Shown one piece after another: positions 1 to 5,319 of a stretch of DNA of 5,565 nt. Numbering within the stretch: the first letter of the stretch is position 1; each line of letters starts with the position of its first letter. The notes below the pieces were generated by a model. That model searched no databases, was not told the DNA's origin, and saw only the letters and a list, made by a program, of their open reading frames with translations. The stretch is from JAKJEP01 sp964580995 (GTDB lineage Bacteria; Planctomycetota; Phycisphaerae; Sedimentisphaerales; SM23-30), in NCBI GenBank assembly GCA_964580995.1, contig CAZOMV010000163.1, positions 1 to 5,565 on the forward strand, read 5' to 3'. A program made the translations under genes and the position numbers.

Positions 1-135
1 ATTGCATTTTCCCACCCCTGACCAGCCCCTTGGTTGCGGCTCGACCGCCCCAAGCTCTCCGAGGCAGGCACCGGCCTGCAGCGAACTAAAGATGGCGGTT
101 TACCCTTTCGGCGCTCTCGTTGCTCGCTACTCTAG
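1..135. other. GC-rich hairpin block, unrecognised
   Basis: This block is much richer in G+C than the 330 bases that follow. It holds two clear inverted repeats. The first is CTTGG (29-33) with CCAAG (50-54), enclosing GCGG (36-39) with CCGC (45-48) around a 5-base loop. The second is GCAGGC (64-69) with GCCTGC (74-79) around ACCG. On the minus strand a frame stays open from 131 to the left edge (43 codons, Arg/Ser/Gly-rich) but has no ATG and does not look like a known protein. It could be a dispersed palindromic repeat, the edge of a structured RNA, or a decayed gene end. I cannot decide which. Confidence 0.3.
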
Positions 136-471
136 CCAATTCGCATGTAATGCTGGTAAATAATCACAATCATCGAACCAACCGTCCCATTTTACATTCA
201 TAATTCGTAATTTCTCCTTGCTGATAACTAAGATAATCTGGGAAAAATAGATAACTTTCCTCTCTCTTAAATTCCAGTATTCACCGATAACCGATCATGG
301 ATAACCATCAACTTTCTACTATGTTTTGCTCTACTTTTCACCTGTTTTACCCATGTTTTATATCATTTCCTTCATCTTTTGTTATACTTTGTTCAACTTT
401 TGCCCATCTTACCCAATCAGTAAATTTTAACAGGAAAGACCAATAACTATGCCCCAATAGAAAATAAGTAC
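136..471. other. AT-rich intergenic region without a gene
   Basis: I see no coding frame with a plausible start on either strand. The plus strand is strongly biased to T and C between about 305 and 415, with runs such as CTTTTCACC, TTTTACCC and CTTTTGCCC, so the minus strand is purine-rich there. An imperfect pair of 23-base repeats begins at 333 and 396 (both ACTTTT, then CC, then TTACCCA). The stretch may be the upstream control region of the thrS promoter or the 5' flank of a gene beyond the left edge. Confidence 0.4.
223..306. repeat. Cluster of GATAAC/GATAAT words
   Basis: GATAACT occurs at 223-229 and 250-256, GATAATC at 232-238, and GATAACC at 286-292 and 300-306: five related words in 84 bases, all in the same orientation. 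The first four starts are 9, 18 and 36 bases apart. It could be an array of regulator sites upstream of the thrS promoter, but in AT-rich DNA chance remains a fair explanation. Confidence 0.25.
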
Positions 472-499
472 TTGACAAAAATGGATTTGCCGATATAAA
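472..499 (+). promoter_or_regulatory. Likely main promoter of the thrS operon
   Basis: A perfect -35 box TTGACA (472-477) is followed after 16 bases by TATAAA (494-499), five of six bases matching the -10 consensus. The expected transcription start is near 505-507, giving a thrS leader of about 265 nt. It is the best sigma-70-type match upstream of thrS and has no gene between it and thrS. A weaker pair downstream, TTGTTA (562-567) and TATTAT (583-588) with a 15-base spacer, could be a secondary start. Confidence 0.7.
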
Positions 500-520
500 C
501 TTACAGATTGGAAATATATG

Positions 521-557
521 GCTGACGTGGGGCAGTTGTTTCGCGGCGGCTTTTTTT
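521..557 (+). terminator. Possible leader terminator 1 (attenuator)
   Basis: GCTGACG (521-527) can pair with CGGCGGC (544-550), with one wobble pair and one A/G mismatch, around a 16-base loop, and is followed directly by seven T (551-557). It lies only about 15 nt after the predicted start site and there is no gene upstream to terminate, so if real it would act as a promoter-proximal attenuator. The stem is imperfect, hence modest confidence. Confidence 0.4.
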
Positions 558-641
558 AAAGTTGTTACATATTAGTTAGTTATATTATTGCGGCACAGAT
601 TTCATGGAAACAACGCGAACCTTGTAAACAGTTGCTCTGTA

Positions 642-705
642 CGTACTAAACTATATAAGTACGCCGGAGTTAGCGTTGTTGATGGTGAAATCGGGCCGTT
701 TTTTT
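642..705 (+). promoter_or_regulatory. Possible antiterminator/terminator pair in thrS leader
   Basis: CGTACT (642-647) pairs perfectly with AGTACG (658-663) across a 10-base loop. The same ACG (661-663), followed by CCGGA, can instead pair with TCGGGCCGT (691-699), with a bulge and a G/G mismatch; this second stem is followed by seven T (699-705). The two folds share bases 661-663, so they are mutually exclusive, as in attenuators. No T-box consensus and no run of Thr codons is seen, so the signal sensed, if any, is unknown. Confidence 0.35.
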
Positions 706-769
706 ATGGCTTCAAAACCAAACGGAAAAAACGCATAAAACAAGATAACATGGTCTCGAGGTTAACTAT

Positions 770-2719
770 ATGGTACAAATAACGTTACCAGATAACAGTG
801 TCCGGCAGCATGACGGTGCTGTGACCGGTTTGGCCATCGCCCAGCAGATCAGCCCCCGCCTGGCAAAGGATGCCTTGGCCGTCCGGGTCAACGGGGAACT
901 GCGGGATCTGACCGCGCCCATCGAAACCGACGCAAATATCGATATTATCACTACTAAGAACGACCCCCAGACCAGTCTGGAATTGATCCGCCATAGCTGT
1001 GCCCACGTGATGGCGGAGGCCATCTGCCAGCTCTATCCTGATGCCAAACTGGTTTATGGCCCAACCGTCGAAAACGGCTTTTACTACGATATCGACCTGG
1101 ACCGTCCCATCAGTACGGATGATTTCGGGGCGATTGAGGCAAAAATGGCGGAGATCGTGGCCGCCGATAAACCCTTTGTGCGGTATGAGTTACCGCTCGA
1201 TGAGGCGATGGAGAAGCTGCGGGCGGAGGGAAACCGCTATAAAATTGAGAACGCCAAACATGCAAAGGGCGATAAGATAAGCTTTTATACCACGGGCCAG
1301 CGCGGGGCGGGCAGCTTTGAAGATTTATGCCTGGGCCCGCACATCCCCAGCACCGGCAAGATCGGCGGCTTCAAGATTATGAGCGTGGCGGGTGCGTATT
1401 TTCACGGCGATGCCCGGGAGAAAATGCTACAAAGGGTTTATGGGACCGCATTTGCGGATAAGAAGGAACTGGTGCAGTATCTGGAACGGCTGGAGGAGGC
1501 GAAGAAGCGGGACCACCGGCTGCTGGGCCGGCAACTGGATTTGTTCAGTTTTCACGATGAAGGGCCTGGTTTTGCCTTTTATCACCCCAAAGGGATGGTG
1601 GTCTGGAACGAAATGCTCAAATACTGGCGAGAAGTGCATGAAAAGGACGGGTATTGCGAGATCAGCACGCCCATCATTCTGAATGAGAAACTCTGGCATC
1701 AGAGCGGGCACTGGGATAACTATAAGGAAAATATGTACTTCGTGCATATTGACGAGTCGGACTACGCGGTGAAGCCGATGAACTGTCCGGGCGGGTGCCT
1801 GATTTACAAGAGCCGACCGCATTCATACCGGGAACTGCCGATGAAGATGGCGGAATTGGGGCTGGTACACCGGCATGAGGCCAGCGGGGTGCTGCACGGA
1901 CTGTTCCGGGTGCGGCGGTTCACACAGGATGATGCCCATATTTACTGTACGCCGGAACAGATTCGGGACGAGATAATCGGCGTAATTAATTTGGCATTCG
2001 ATATTTATAAGACTTTCGGTCTGACGGAGGTATCACTGGAATTATCCACGATGCCGGAAAAGCATATCGGGTCGGTGGAGATTTGGGACCGGGCAACGGA
2101 TGCCTTGAAGGATGCCCTGGCGGCCAAGACGATCAATTATGTTTTAAATCCCGGTGATGGCGCGTTTTACGGACCGAAAATCGATTTTCATGTGCGGGAT
2201 TGTCTGGGTCGGTCATGGCAGATCGGGACGATTCAACTGGATTTTTCCATGCCGGAGCGGTTTGACATGACCTATGTGGACCGCAGCAACCGGGAAGAGC
2301 GGCCGGTGATGATCCATCGGGCGATCCTGGGGTCGCTGGACCGGTTTTTCGGGATATTGATCGAGCAATATGCCGGTGCGTTCCCGGTTTGGCTGGCACC
2401 GGAGCAGGTGCGGGTGCTGCCGATTAGCGAAAAAACCAACGATTTTGCCGATAAAGTATATAATCGTTTAAAAGCGGCAAATTTACGTTGCGAAATGGAT
2501 AAGGCGGATGATAAAATAAACGCGAAGATAAAACGGGCTCACGAAATGAAGGTACCGTATATGCTGGTCGTGGGTCCCAAAGAGATGGAGACGGATACCG
2601 TAACGGTGCGAATTCGAAATCAGAGTGAACAGAAAAGCCTGCCAGTGGATGGTTTTATTGCCTCGGCCCATCAAGTGATAGCCCAGCGGAGTCTGAGCCT
2701 GGAATTTGCAGGATTGTAA
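770..2719 (+). CDS. thrS: Threonine--tRNA ligase (ThrRS)
   Basis: A cytoplasmic class II synthetase of 649 residues that charges tRNAThr and edits mischarged Ser-tRNAThr. Domains in order are TGS (about 1-62), the editing/SAD domain (about 70-225), the catalytic core (about 245-540) and the anticodon-binding domain (about 545-640). The editing site is intact: HSCAH (H75, H79) and CLGPH (C187, H191). The zinc ligands of the active site are C339 (MNCPGG), H390 (DDAH) and H516 (MIHRA). The motif 2 arginine lies at R368 (HRHEAS) and motif 3 is GSLDRFFG with R525. All of these sit five residues later than in the E. coli enzyme (642 residues), so nothing essential is missing. The ATG at 770 has GAGG (758-761) eight bases upstream. 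It is first in the operon and follows a long leader with possible attenuators. Confidence 0.98.
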   Translation: MVQITLPDNSVRQHDGAVTGLAIAQQISPRLAKDALAVRVNGELRDLTAPIETDANIDIITTKNDPQTSLELIRHSCAHVMAEAICQLYPDAKLVYGPTVENGFYYDIDLDRPISTDDFGAIEAKMAEIVAADKPFVRYELPLDEAMEKLRAEGNRYKIENAKHAKGDKISFYTTGQRGAGSFEDLCLGPHIPSTGKIGGFKIMSVAGAYFHGDAREKMLQRVYGTAFADKKELVQYLERLEEAKKRDHRLLGRQLDLFSFHDEGPGFAFYHPKGMVVWNEMLKYWREVHEKDGYCEISTPIILNEKLWHQSGHWDNYKENMYFVHIDESDYAVKPMNCPGGCLIYKSRPHSYRELPMKMAELGLVHRHEASGVLHGLFRVRRFTQDDAHIYCTPEQIRDEIIGVINLAFDIYKTFGLTEVSLELSTMPEKHIGSVEIWDRATDALKDALAAKTINYVLNPGDGAFYGPKIDFHVRDCLGRSWQIGTIQLDFSMPERFDMTYVDRSNREERPVMIHRAILGSLDRFFGILIEQYAGAFPVWLAPEQVRVLPISEKTNDFADKVYNRLKAANLRCEMDKADDKINAKIKRAHEMKVPYMLVVGPKEMETDTVTVRIRNQSEQKSLPVDGFIASAHQVIAQRSLSLEFAGL

Positions 2720-2747
2720 TCCGTGGGTGCTAAAGGTTTTATATTGA

Positions 2748-2759
2748 AAGGAAGGTGAT
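2748..2759 (+). promoter_or_regulatory. Extended Shine-Dalgarno that decides the infC start
   Basis: AGGTGAT (2753-2759) is seven bases complementary to the 3' end of 16S rRNA, and AAGGA (2748-2752) is an alternative register. The last G of the GG core is at 2755. That is nine bases before the ATT at 2765 but only three before the TTG at 2759, which the ribosome-binding sequence itself overlaps. The spacing therefore favours the ATT start. Confidence 0.65.
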
Positions 2760-2764
2760 TGCCT

Positions 2765-3322
2765 ATTTCAACCAAGAATTTACGAACAAACGAACAGATT
2801 CGGATACCTCAGATTCGATTGATCGATCATGATAACAACCAGATTGGGGTACTGAGTACCATTGAAGCGATCCGGATGGCCCGGGAGTCGGGAATGGATC
2901 TGGTGGAAGTGGCACCAAACAATTCGCCGCCGGTGTGCCGGATTATGGACTACGGGAAATGGAAGTATAATCAGAAGAAAAAGGACCATAAGGCGAAGGT
3001 GAAGCAGCACCAGGTGGTGCTGAAAGAAGTTCGTTTGCGTCCAAAGATCGATCCGCACGATCAGGATGTCAAGGTGAAGAAAGCACGTGAGTTTCTGGAG
3101 AAAGGCAATAAAGTGCAATTTACGATGCTTTTCCGGGGCCGGGAAATGGCTCATGTGAATCTGGCGGCAGGGATCTTTAATGGAATTGTGGAAGAGTTGC
3201 AGGATGTGGGAAAAGTGGAAATGCCTGCCCGTCAGCAGGGAAAGCGGATGGCGATGGTGATGACGCCGGAGCACAAGACGGTAAGCGTAAAACCGGCTCA
3301 AACGGATGAAGCGTCCGTTTGA
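2765..3322 (+). CDS. infC: Translation initiation factor IF3, likely AUU start
   Basis: IF3 binds the 30S subunit, keeps it apart from 50S and checks the start codon and initiator tRNA. From the ATT codon the protein is 185 residues. The N-terminal domain has TNEQIR near residues 8-13 and PPVCRIMDYGKW at 55-66. A Lys-rich linker follows (about 68-85). The C-terminal domain carries KEVRLRP and FRGREMAH (123-130). The frame also contains TTG at 2759, but this is too close to the Shine-Dalgarno. The ATT start gives an N-terminus that lines up with Bacillus IF3. E. coli infC also starts at AUU, which lets IF3 repress its own synthesis, so the same autoregulation is inferred here. The tail after TPEHK (about 12 residues) is poorly conserved. 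The gene lies 45 nt after thrS. Confidence 0.97.
   Translation: MSTKNLRTNEQIRIPQIRLIDHDNNQIGVLSTIEAIRMARESGMDLVEVAPNNSPPVCRIMDYGKWKYNQKKKDHKAKVKQHQVVLKEVRLRPKIDPHDQDVKVKKAREFLEKGNKVQFTMLFRGREMAHVNLAAGIFNGIVEELQDVGKVEMPARQQGKRMAMVMTPEHKTVSVKPAQTDEASV
3300..3320 (+). promoter_or_regulatory. Perfect hairpin at the infC stop codon
   Basis: AAACGGA (3300-3306) and TCCGTTT (3314-3320) form a perfect 7-bp stem with a 7-base loop, ending at the first base of the infC TGA. No U-tract follows directly, so it is not an intrinsic terminator. It could protect the mRNA or form part of a regulatory structure ahead of rpmI, as in E. coli where L20 binds the infC-rpmI mRNA; that parallel is inference. Confidence 0.4.
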
Positions 3323-3337
3323 CGAAGAATGAAAAAG

Positions 3338-3364
3338 CAAAATTGAGGAAACAGGATTTTTTTG
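3338..3364 (+). repeat. CAAAAT...GGATTTTTTTG motif, copy before rpmI
   Basis: CAAAAT (3338-3343) and GGATTTTTTTG (3354-3364) recur before rplT at 3594-3599 and 3601-3611, the second part being identical over 11 bases. Here CAAAA can pair with TTTTG across a 17-base loop, ending 16 bases before the rpmI start. The T-run has no GC stem before it, so a terminator is unlikely. Confidence 0.35.
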
Positions 3365-3380
3365 AATTAGAAAGAGAACA

Positions 3381-3575
3381 ATGCCCAAACTAAAGACACA
3401 TAAAGGTTTATCCAAGAGAGTAAAAGTAACCGCCACGGGGAAAGTGAAGAGGAAACGCGCTTGTGGCGGTCATCTCATGAGTTCCAAGAGCGGTAACCGT
3501 TGCCGGACGATCGGGAAGGCGTCGATAATGAATGCGACGATGGGCCGAAAGGCTAAAGCGGCGTTGGGAAAATAA
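3381..3575 (+). CDS. rpmI: 50S ribosomal protein L35
   Basis: A small, very basic large-subunit protein of 64 residues, the usual length for bL35. The N-terminus MPKLKTHKGLSKR and the segment VTATGKVKRKRA are diagnostic. The rest (GGHLMSSKSGNR... GRKAKAALGK) keeps the Lys/Arg-rich character needed to contact 23S rRNA. The ATG at 3381 has only a weak Shine-Dalgarno (GAGA, 3374-3377), so it may depend on translational coupling or on structure in the 58-nt gap after infC. It is in the standard infC-rpmI-rplT order, where L35 and L20 are usually expressed together and repressed by L20. Confidence 0.97.
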   Translation: MPKLKTHKGLSKRVKVTATGKVKRKRACGGHLMSSKSGNRCRTIGKASIMNATMGRKAKAALGK

Positions 3576-3583
3576 TGAGCAAA

Positions 3584-3622
3584 ACGCTATTTACAAAATG
3601 GGATTTTTTTGTATAGTAGCGT
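3584..3622 (+). repeat. Long inverted repeat between rpmI and rplT
   Basis: Bases 3584-3598 (ACGCTATTTACAAAA) pair with 3607-3622 to give about 15 bp with one G/T wobble and one bulged T, around an 8-base loop. The outer arms ACGCTA and TAGCGT are perfect. It begins eight bases after the rpmI stop. As RNA it would form a stable hairpin closing the rpmI message; as DNA it encloses the promoter-like pair described separately and could be an operator. Confidence 0.55.
3590..3617 (+). promoter_or_regulatory. Possible internal promoter for rplT
   Basis: TTTACA (3590-3595) and TATAGT (3612-3617) are each five of six matches to the -35 and -10 consensus, with a 16-base spacer containing a T7 run. 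The predicted start is near 3624, giving a 100-nt rplT leader with its own hairpins. The pair lies inside the long inverted repeat, so part of the match could be a by-product of that structure. Confidence 0.45.
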
Positions 3623-3629
3623 GATGTAC

Positions 3630-3697
3630 CTTGCTTCTCGGCTTCAGCTGCCGCCAGCAAGATGTAAATACTTTATTTACATGCGTTTATGTCGCAT
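3630..3697 (+). promoter_or_regulatory. Chain of hairpins in the rplT leader
   Basis: Three stems follow one another. CTTGCT (3630-3635) pairs with AGCAAG (3656-3661), enclosing CGGC (3639-3642) with GCCG (3650-3653). ATGTAAATA (3662-3670) pairs perfectly over 9 bp with TATTTACAT (3674-3682) across a 3-base loop. ATGCG (3681-3685) pairs with CGCAT (3693-3697); the last two share bases 3681-3682 and so compete in part. No U-tract follows, so control at translation or mRNA stability is more likely than termination. A site for repression by L20 is the natural guess but is not shown by the sequence. Confidence 0.5.
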
Positions 3698-3723
3698 TAA
3701 AAAGAAAAGAAAGGAAAGCTGAC

Positions 3724-4086
3724 ATGCCTAGAGTGCAAAAAGGTGCCGCCCGGCATCAAGCCAAAAAGCGTTTATTTAAAGCAGTGAGGGGATTCCGCGG
3801 ACCGCGCAGCAAGAATTTGCGTCTTGCCAAGGAAGCGTTGGTAGGTGCCCTTGTGAATGCGACGATCGGTCGCCGGCAGAAGAAACGGCATTTTCGGGGT
3901 TTGTGGATAACCCGTCTTAGTGCAGCATGTACGAGCCGGGATATCAGGTACAGTCAATTCATATTCGGGCTGAAGCTGGCACAGATCAGTATCAACCGGA
4001 AGATGCTTTCTGAGATGGCGATCCATGATCCGGAGGCATTTGACAAGGTTGTGGAAGTGGTTCGAAAAGCCATCGAAGCGGCGTGA
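3724..4086 (+). CDS. rplT: 50S ribosomal protein L20
   Basis: A large-subunit protein of 120 residues, typical for bL20, needed early in 50S assembly; in several bacteria it also represses its own operon. The basic N-terminal arm (MPRVQKGAARHQAKKR, then GFRGPRSKN) threads into 23S rRNA. The globular part has RRQKKRHFRGLWITRL (50-65), YSQFIFGLK (76-84), LAQISINRKMLSEMA and HDPEAF. The ATG at 3724 has AGGA (3712-3715) eight bases upstream. The frame is open back to a TTG at 3631, but that 31-residue extension lies in the hairpin region and has no family likeness. The 148-nt structured spacer before the gene is unusually long for this pair. Confidence 0.98.
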   Translation: MPRVQKGAARHQAKKRLFKAVRGFRGPRSKNLRLAKEALVGALVNATIGRRQKKRHFRGLWITRLSAACTSRDIRYSQFIFGLKLAQISINRKMLSEMAIHDPEAFDKVVEVVRKAIEAA

Positions 4087-4129
4087 TTTAGATAATTACT
4101 TTTGAAAGTCCCTTGGCATAGCAGGAACG

Positions 4130-5131
4130 ATGTCTGAGATTCTGGAACAGTTCAAGGCGGTGGGAAGCAAGGCTCTGGAAGATCTGAAGCAGATTAAGAG
4201 CATGGAGGGTTTGGAGCAGTTCCGGATTAAATATCTGTCGCGGAAGGGGGAAGTGACGGAACTGCTGGGGCAGTTGGGGCAGCTTCCGAAGGAACTTAAG
4301 CCGCAAGCGGGGCAATTGGCCAACCAGATCAAGAATCAGGTAAAAGAGGCTTTCGATCAATATCAGCTCAAATTGCAATCTGCCACAAAGTCGAAGGACA
4401 AGCCGTTTTTTGATGTTACGCTGCCGGGCACAGCGATGCGGCTGGGCAAGTCGCATGTGATCAGCCAGACGATCAGCGAACTGCTGGAATTGTTCGGGCG
4501 GATGGGTTTTGAAGTGGGGTATGGCCCGGAAATAGAGGATGAATTTCATAATTTTATTGCCTTGAACATTGAAGAATCGCATCCGGCGCGGGATCCGCTG
4601 GATAATTTTTATATTGACGATAAGGCGCTGCTGCGAAGCCAGACTTCCACGATGCAGATCCGGGTGATGGAGAGCCGGAAGCCGCCGATCCGGATTGTGG
4701 CGCCGGGACGGGTGTTTCGGCCCGACAGCGTGGATGCGACACATATGTTTATGTTCCATCAACTGGAGGCGCTGGTGGTGGATGAAGGGGTGAGCATGGT
4801 CGATCTGAAGACCACAATCGATCAGTTTATCCATGCGTTTTTCGGAGCGGATACTATCTGGCGTTTTCGGCCAAGTTTTTTCCCGTTCACCGAGCCGTCG
4901 GGCGAGGTGGATCTGCTGCTGCGGGATAGCAAAGGCAACGAGCGATGGGTGGAGATGGGCGGCTGCGGGATGGTCGATCCGAATGTTTTTAAGGCAGTCG
5001 GTTACGATCCGGAAAAATATACGGGTTGGGCGTTCGGGTTCGGGATCGAACGGCTGGCGATGCGTAAATACGGCATTACGGATATCCGGCTGTTATTCGA
5101 GAATGATCTTCGCTTTTTACGGCAATTCTAA
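4130..5131 (+). CDS. pheS: Phenylalanine--tRNA ligase alpha subunit
   Basis: The catalytic subunit of the heterotetrameric (alpha2beta2) cytoplasmic PheRS, 333 residues, near the usual length. A coiled-coil N-terminal arm (about 1-85, with KYLSRKGEVTELL) binds tRNAPhe. The class II core has GYGPEIEDEFHNF (motif 1 region, about 130-142), HPARDPLDNFY (151-161), motif 2 with GRVFRPDSVDATH (193-205), the Phe pocket around FPFTEPSGEV and EMGGCGMVDP, and motif 3 AFGFGIERLAM (301-311). The block usually written THTSPVQ reads SQTSTMQ (170-176), a variant I associate with the PVC group. The ATG at 4130 has AGGA (4123-4126) rather close, three bases away, yet the N-terminus fits the family. pheT, the usual next gene, is absent. 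Confidence 0.98.
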   Translation: MSEILEQFKAVGSKALEDLKQIKSMEGLEQFRIKYLSRKGEVTELLGQLGQLPKELKPQAGQLANQIKNQVKEAFDQYQLKLQSATKSKDKPFFDVTLPGTAMRLGKSHVISQTISELLELFGRMGFEVGYGPEIEDEFHNFIALNIEESHPARDPLDNFYIDDKALLRSQTSTMQIRVMESRKPPIRIVAPGRVFRPDSVDATHMFMFHQLEALVVDEGVSMVDLKTTIDQFIHAFFGADTIWRFRPSFFPFTEPSGEVDLLLRDSKGNERWVEMGGCGMVDPNVFKAVGYDPEKYTGWAFGFGIERLAMRKYGITDIRLLFENDLRFLRQF

Positions 5132-5284
5132 TCCTGGCTGCGATACGGTTATAGCGGATTTCCGGCTTTTAAGGATTGGCCCGACCAGGGAACAGACAGG
5201 TGGGAGTACCATTTTCATTTTCCAGATGGTGGACTTGGTTTGGCGGTGGAAATATTGCGTAGGGCAGCATTTTTAGGGCGGAAT
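5132..5284. other. Intergenic region after pheS, no gene seen
   Basis: No frame resembling PheT or any other protein begins here. Together with the RNA unit and the right edge, the gap after pheS is 434 bases. Apart from a weak hairpin at 5153-5170 I see only short chance complementarities such as ACCAT with ATGGT near 5209-5230. Confidence 0.5.
5153..5170 (+). terminator. Weak possible terminator of the operon
   Basis: AGCGG (5153-5157) pairs with CC-G-GCT (5162-5167, one bulged G) across a 4-base loop and runs into TTTT (5167-5170). It is 22 bases after the pheS stop, a sensible place, but the stem is short and the T-run brief, so termination may be leaky or occur at 5454-5490. Confidence 0.3.
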
Positions 5285-5313
5285 TTGGCTTATTGCTTTT
5301 TTGGGTGTATAAT
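5285..5313 (+). promoter_or_regulatory. Promoter of the downstream small RNA unit
   Basis: TTGGCT (5285-5290) and a perfect TATAAT (5308-5313) are separated by the ideal 17 bases; the predicted start is near 5319-5321. A second AT-rich box, TATAAA (5328-5333), would place the start at about 5340, at the foot of the first hairpin, but lacks a good -35. Confidence 0.6.
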
Positions 5314-5319
5314 AAATTA

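Noticed and set aside
505..769. T-box leader for thrS
   Set aside because: The conserved T-box antiterminator sequence and specifier stem were not found.
588..782. 64-codon frame from a TTG in the thrS leader
   Set aside because: It lacks a ribosome-binding site, overlaps the thrS start, crosses the terminator-like elements and is neither Thr-rich nor like any family I know.
2459..2464. Perfect TATAAT inside thrS as an internal promoter for infC
   Set aside because: No acceptable -35 box at the right distance and no extended -10; the patch is simply AT-rich coding sequence.
3631..3723. N-terminal extension of L20 from an upstream TTG
   Set aside because: The 31 extra residues fall in the hairpin region and have no place in the L20 family; ATG at 3724 has a good ribosome-binding site and the canonical N-terminus.
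4088..4834. 248-codon minus-strand frame opposite pheS
   Set aside because: It is the antisense shadow of an intact pheS. Its His/Leu/Arg-rich composition is typical of such shadows. The 218-codon frame opposite infC (2780-3436) was rejected for the same reason.
4833..5276. 147-codon plus-strand frame overlapping the pheS end
   Set aside because: It lies out of frame within the conserved motif 3 region of PheS; the Arg/Trp/Ser-rich product is a shadow.
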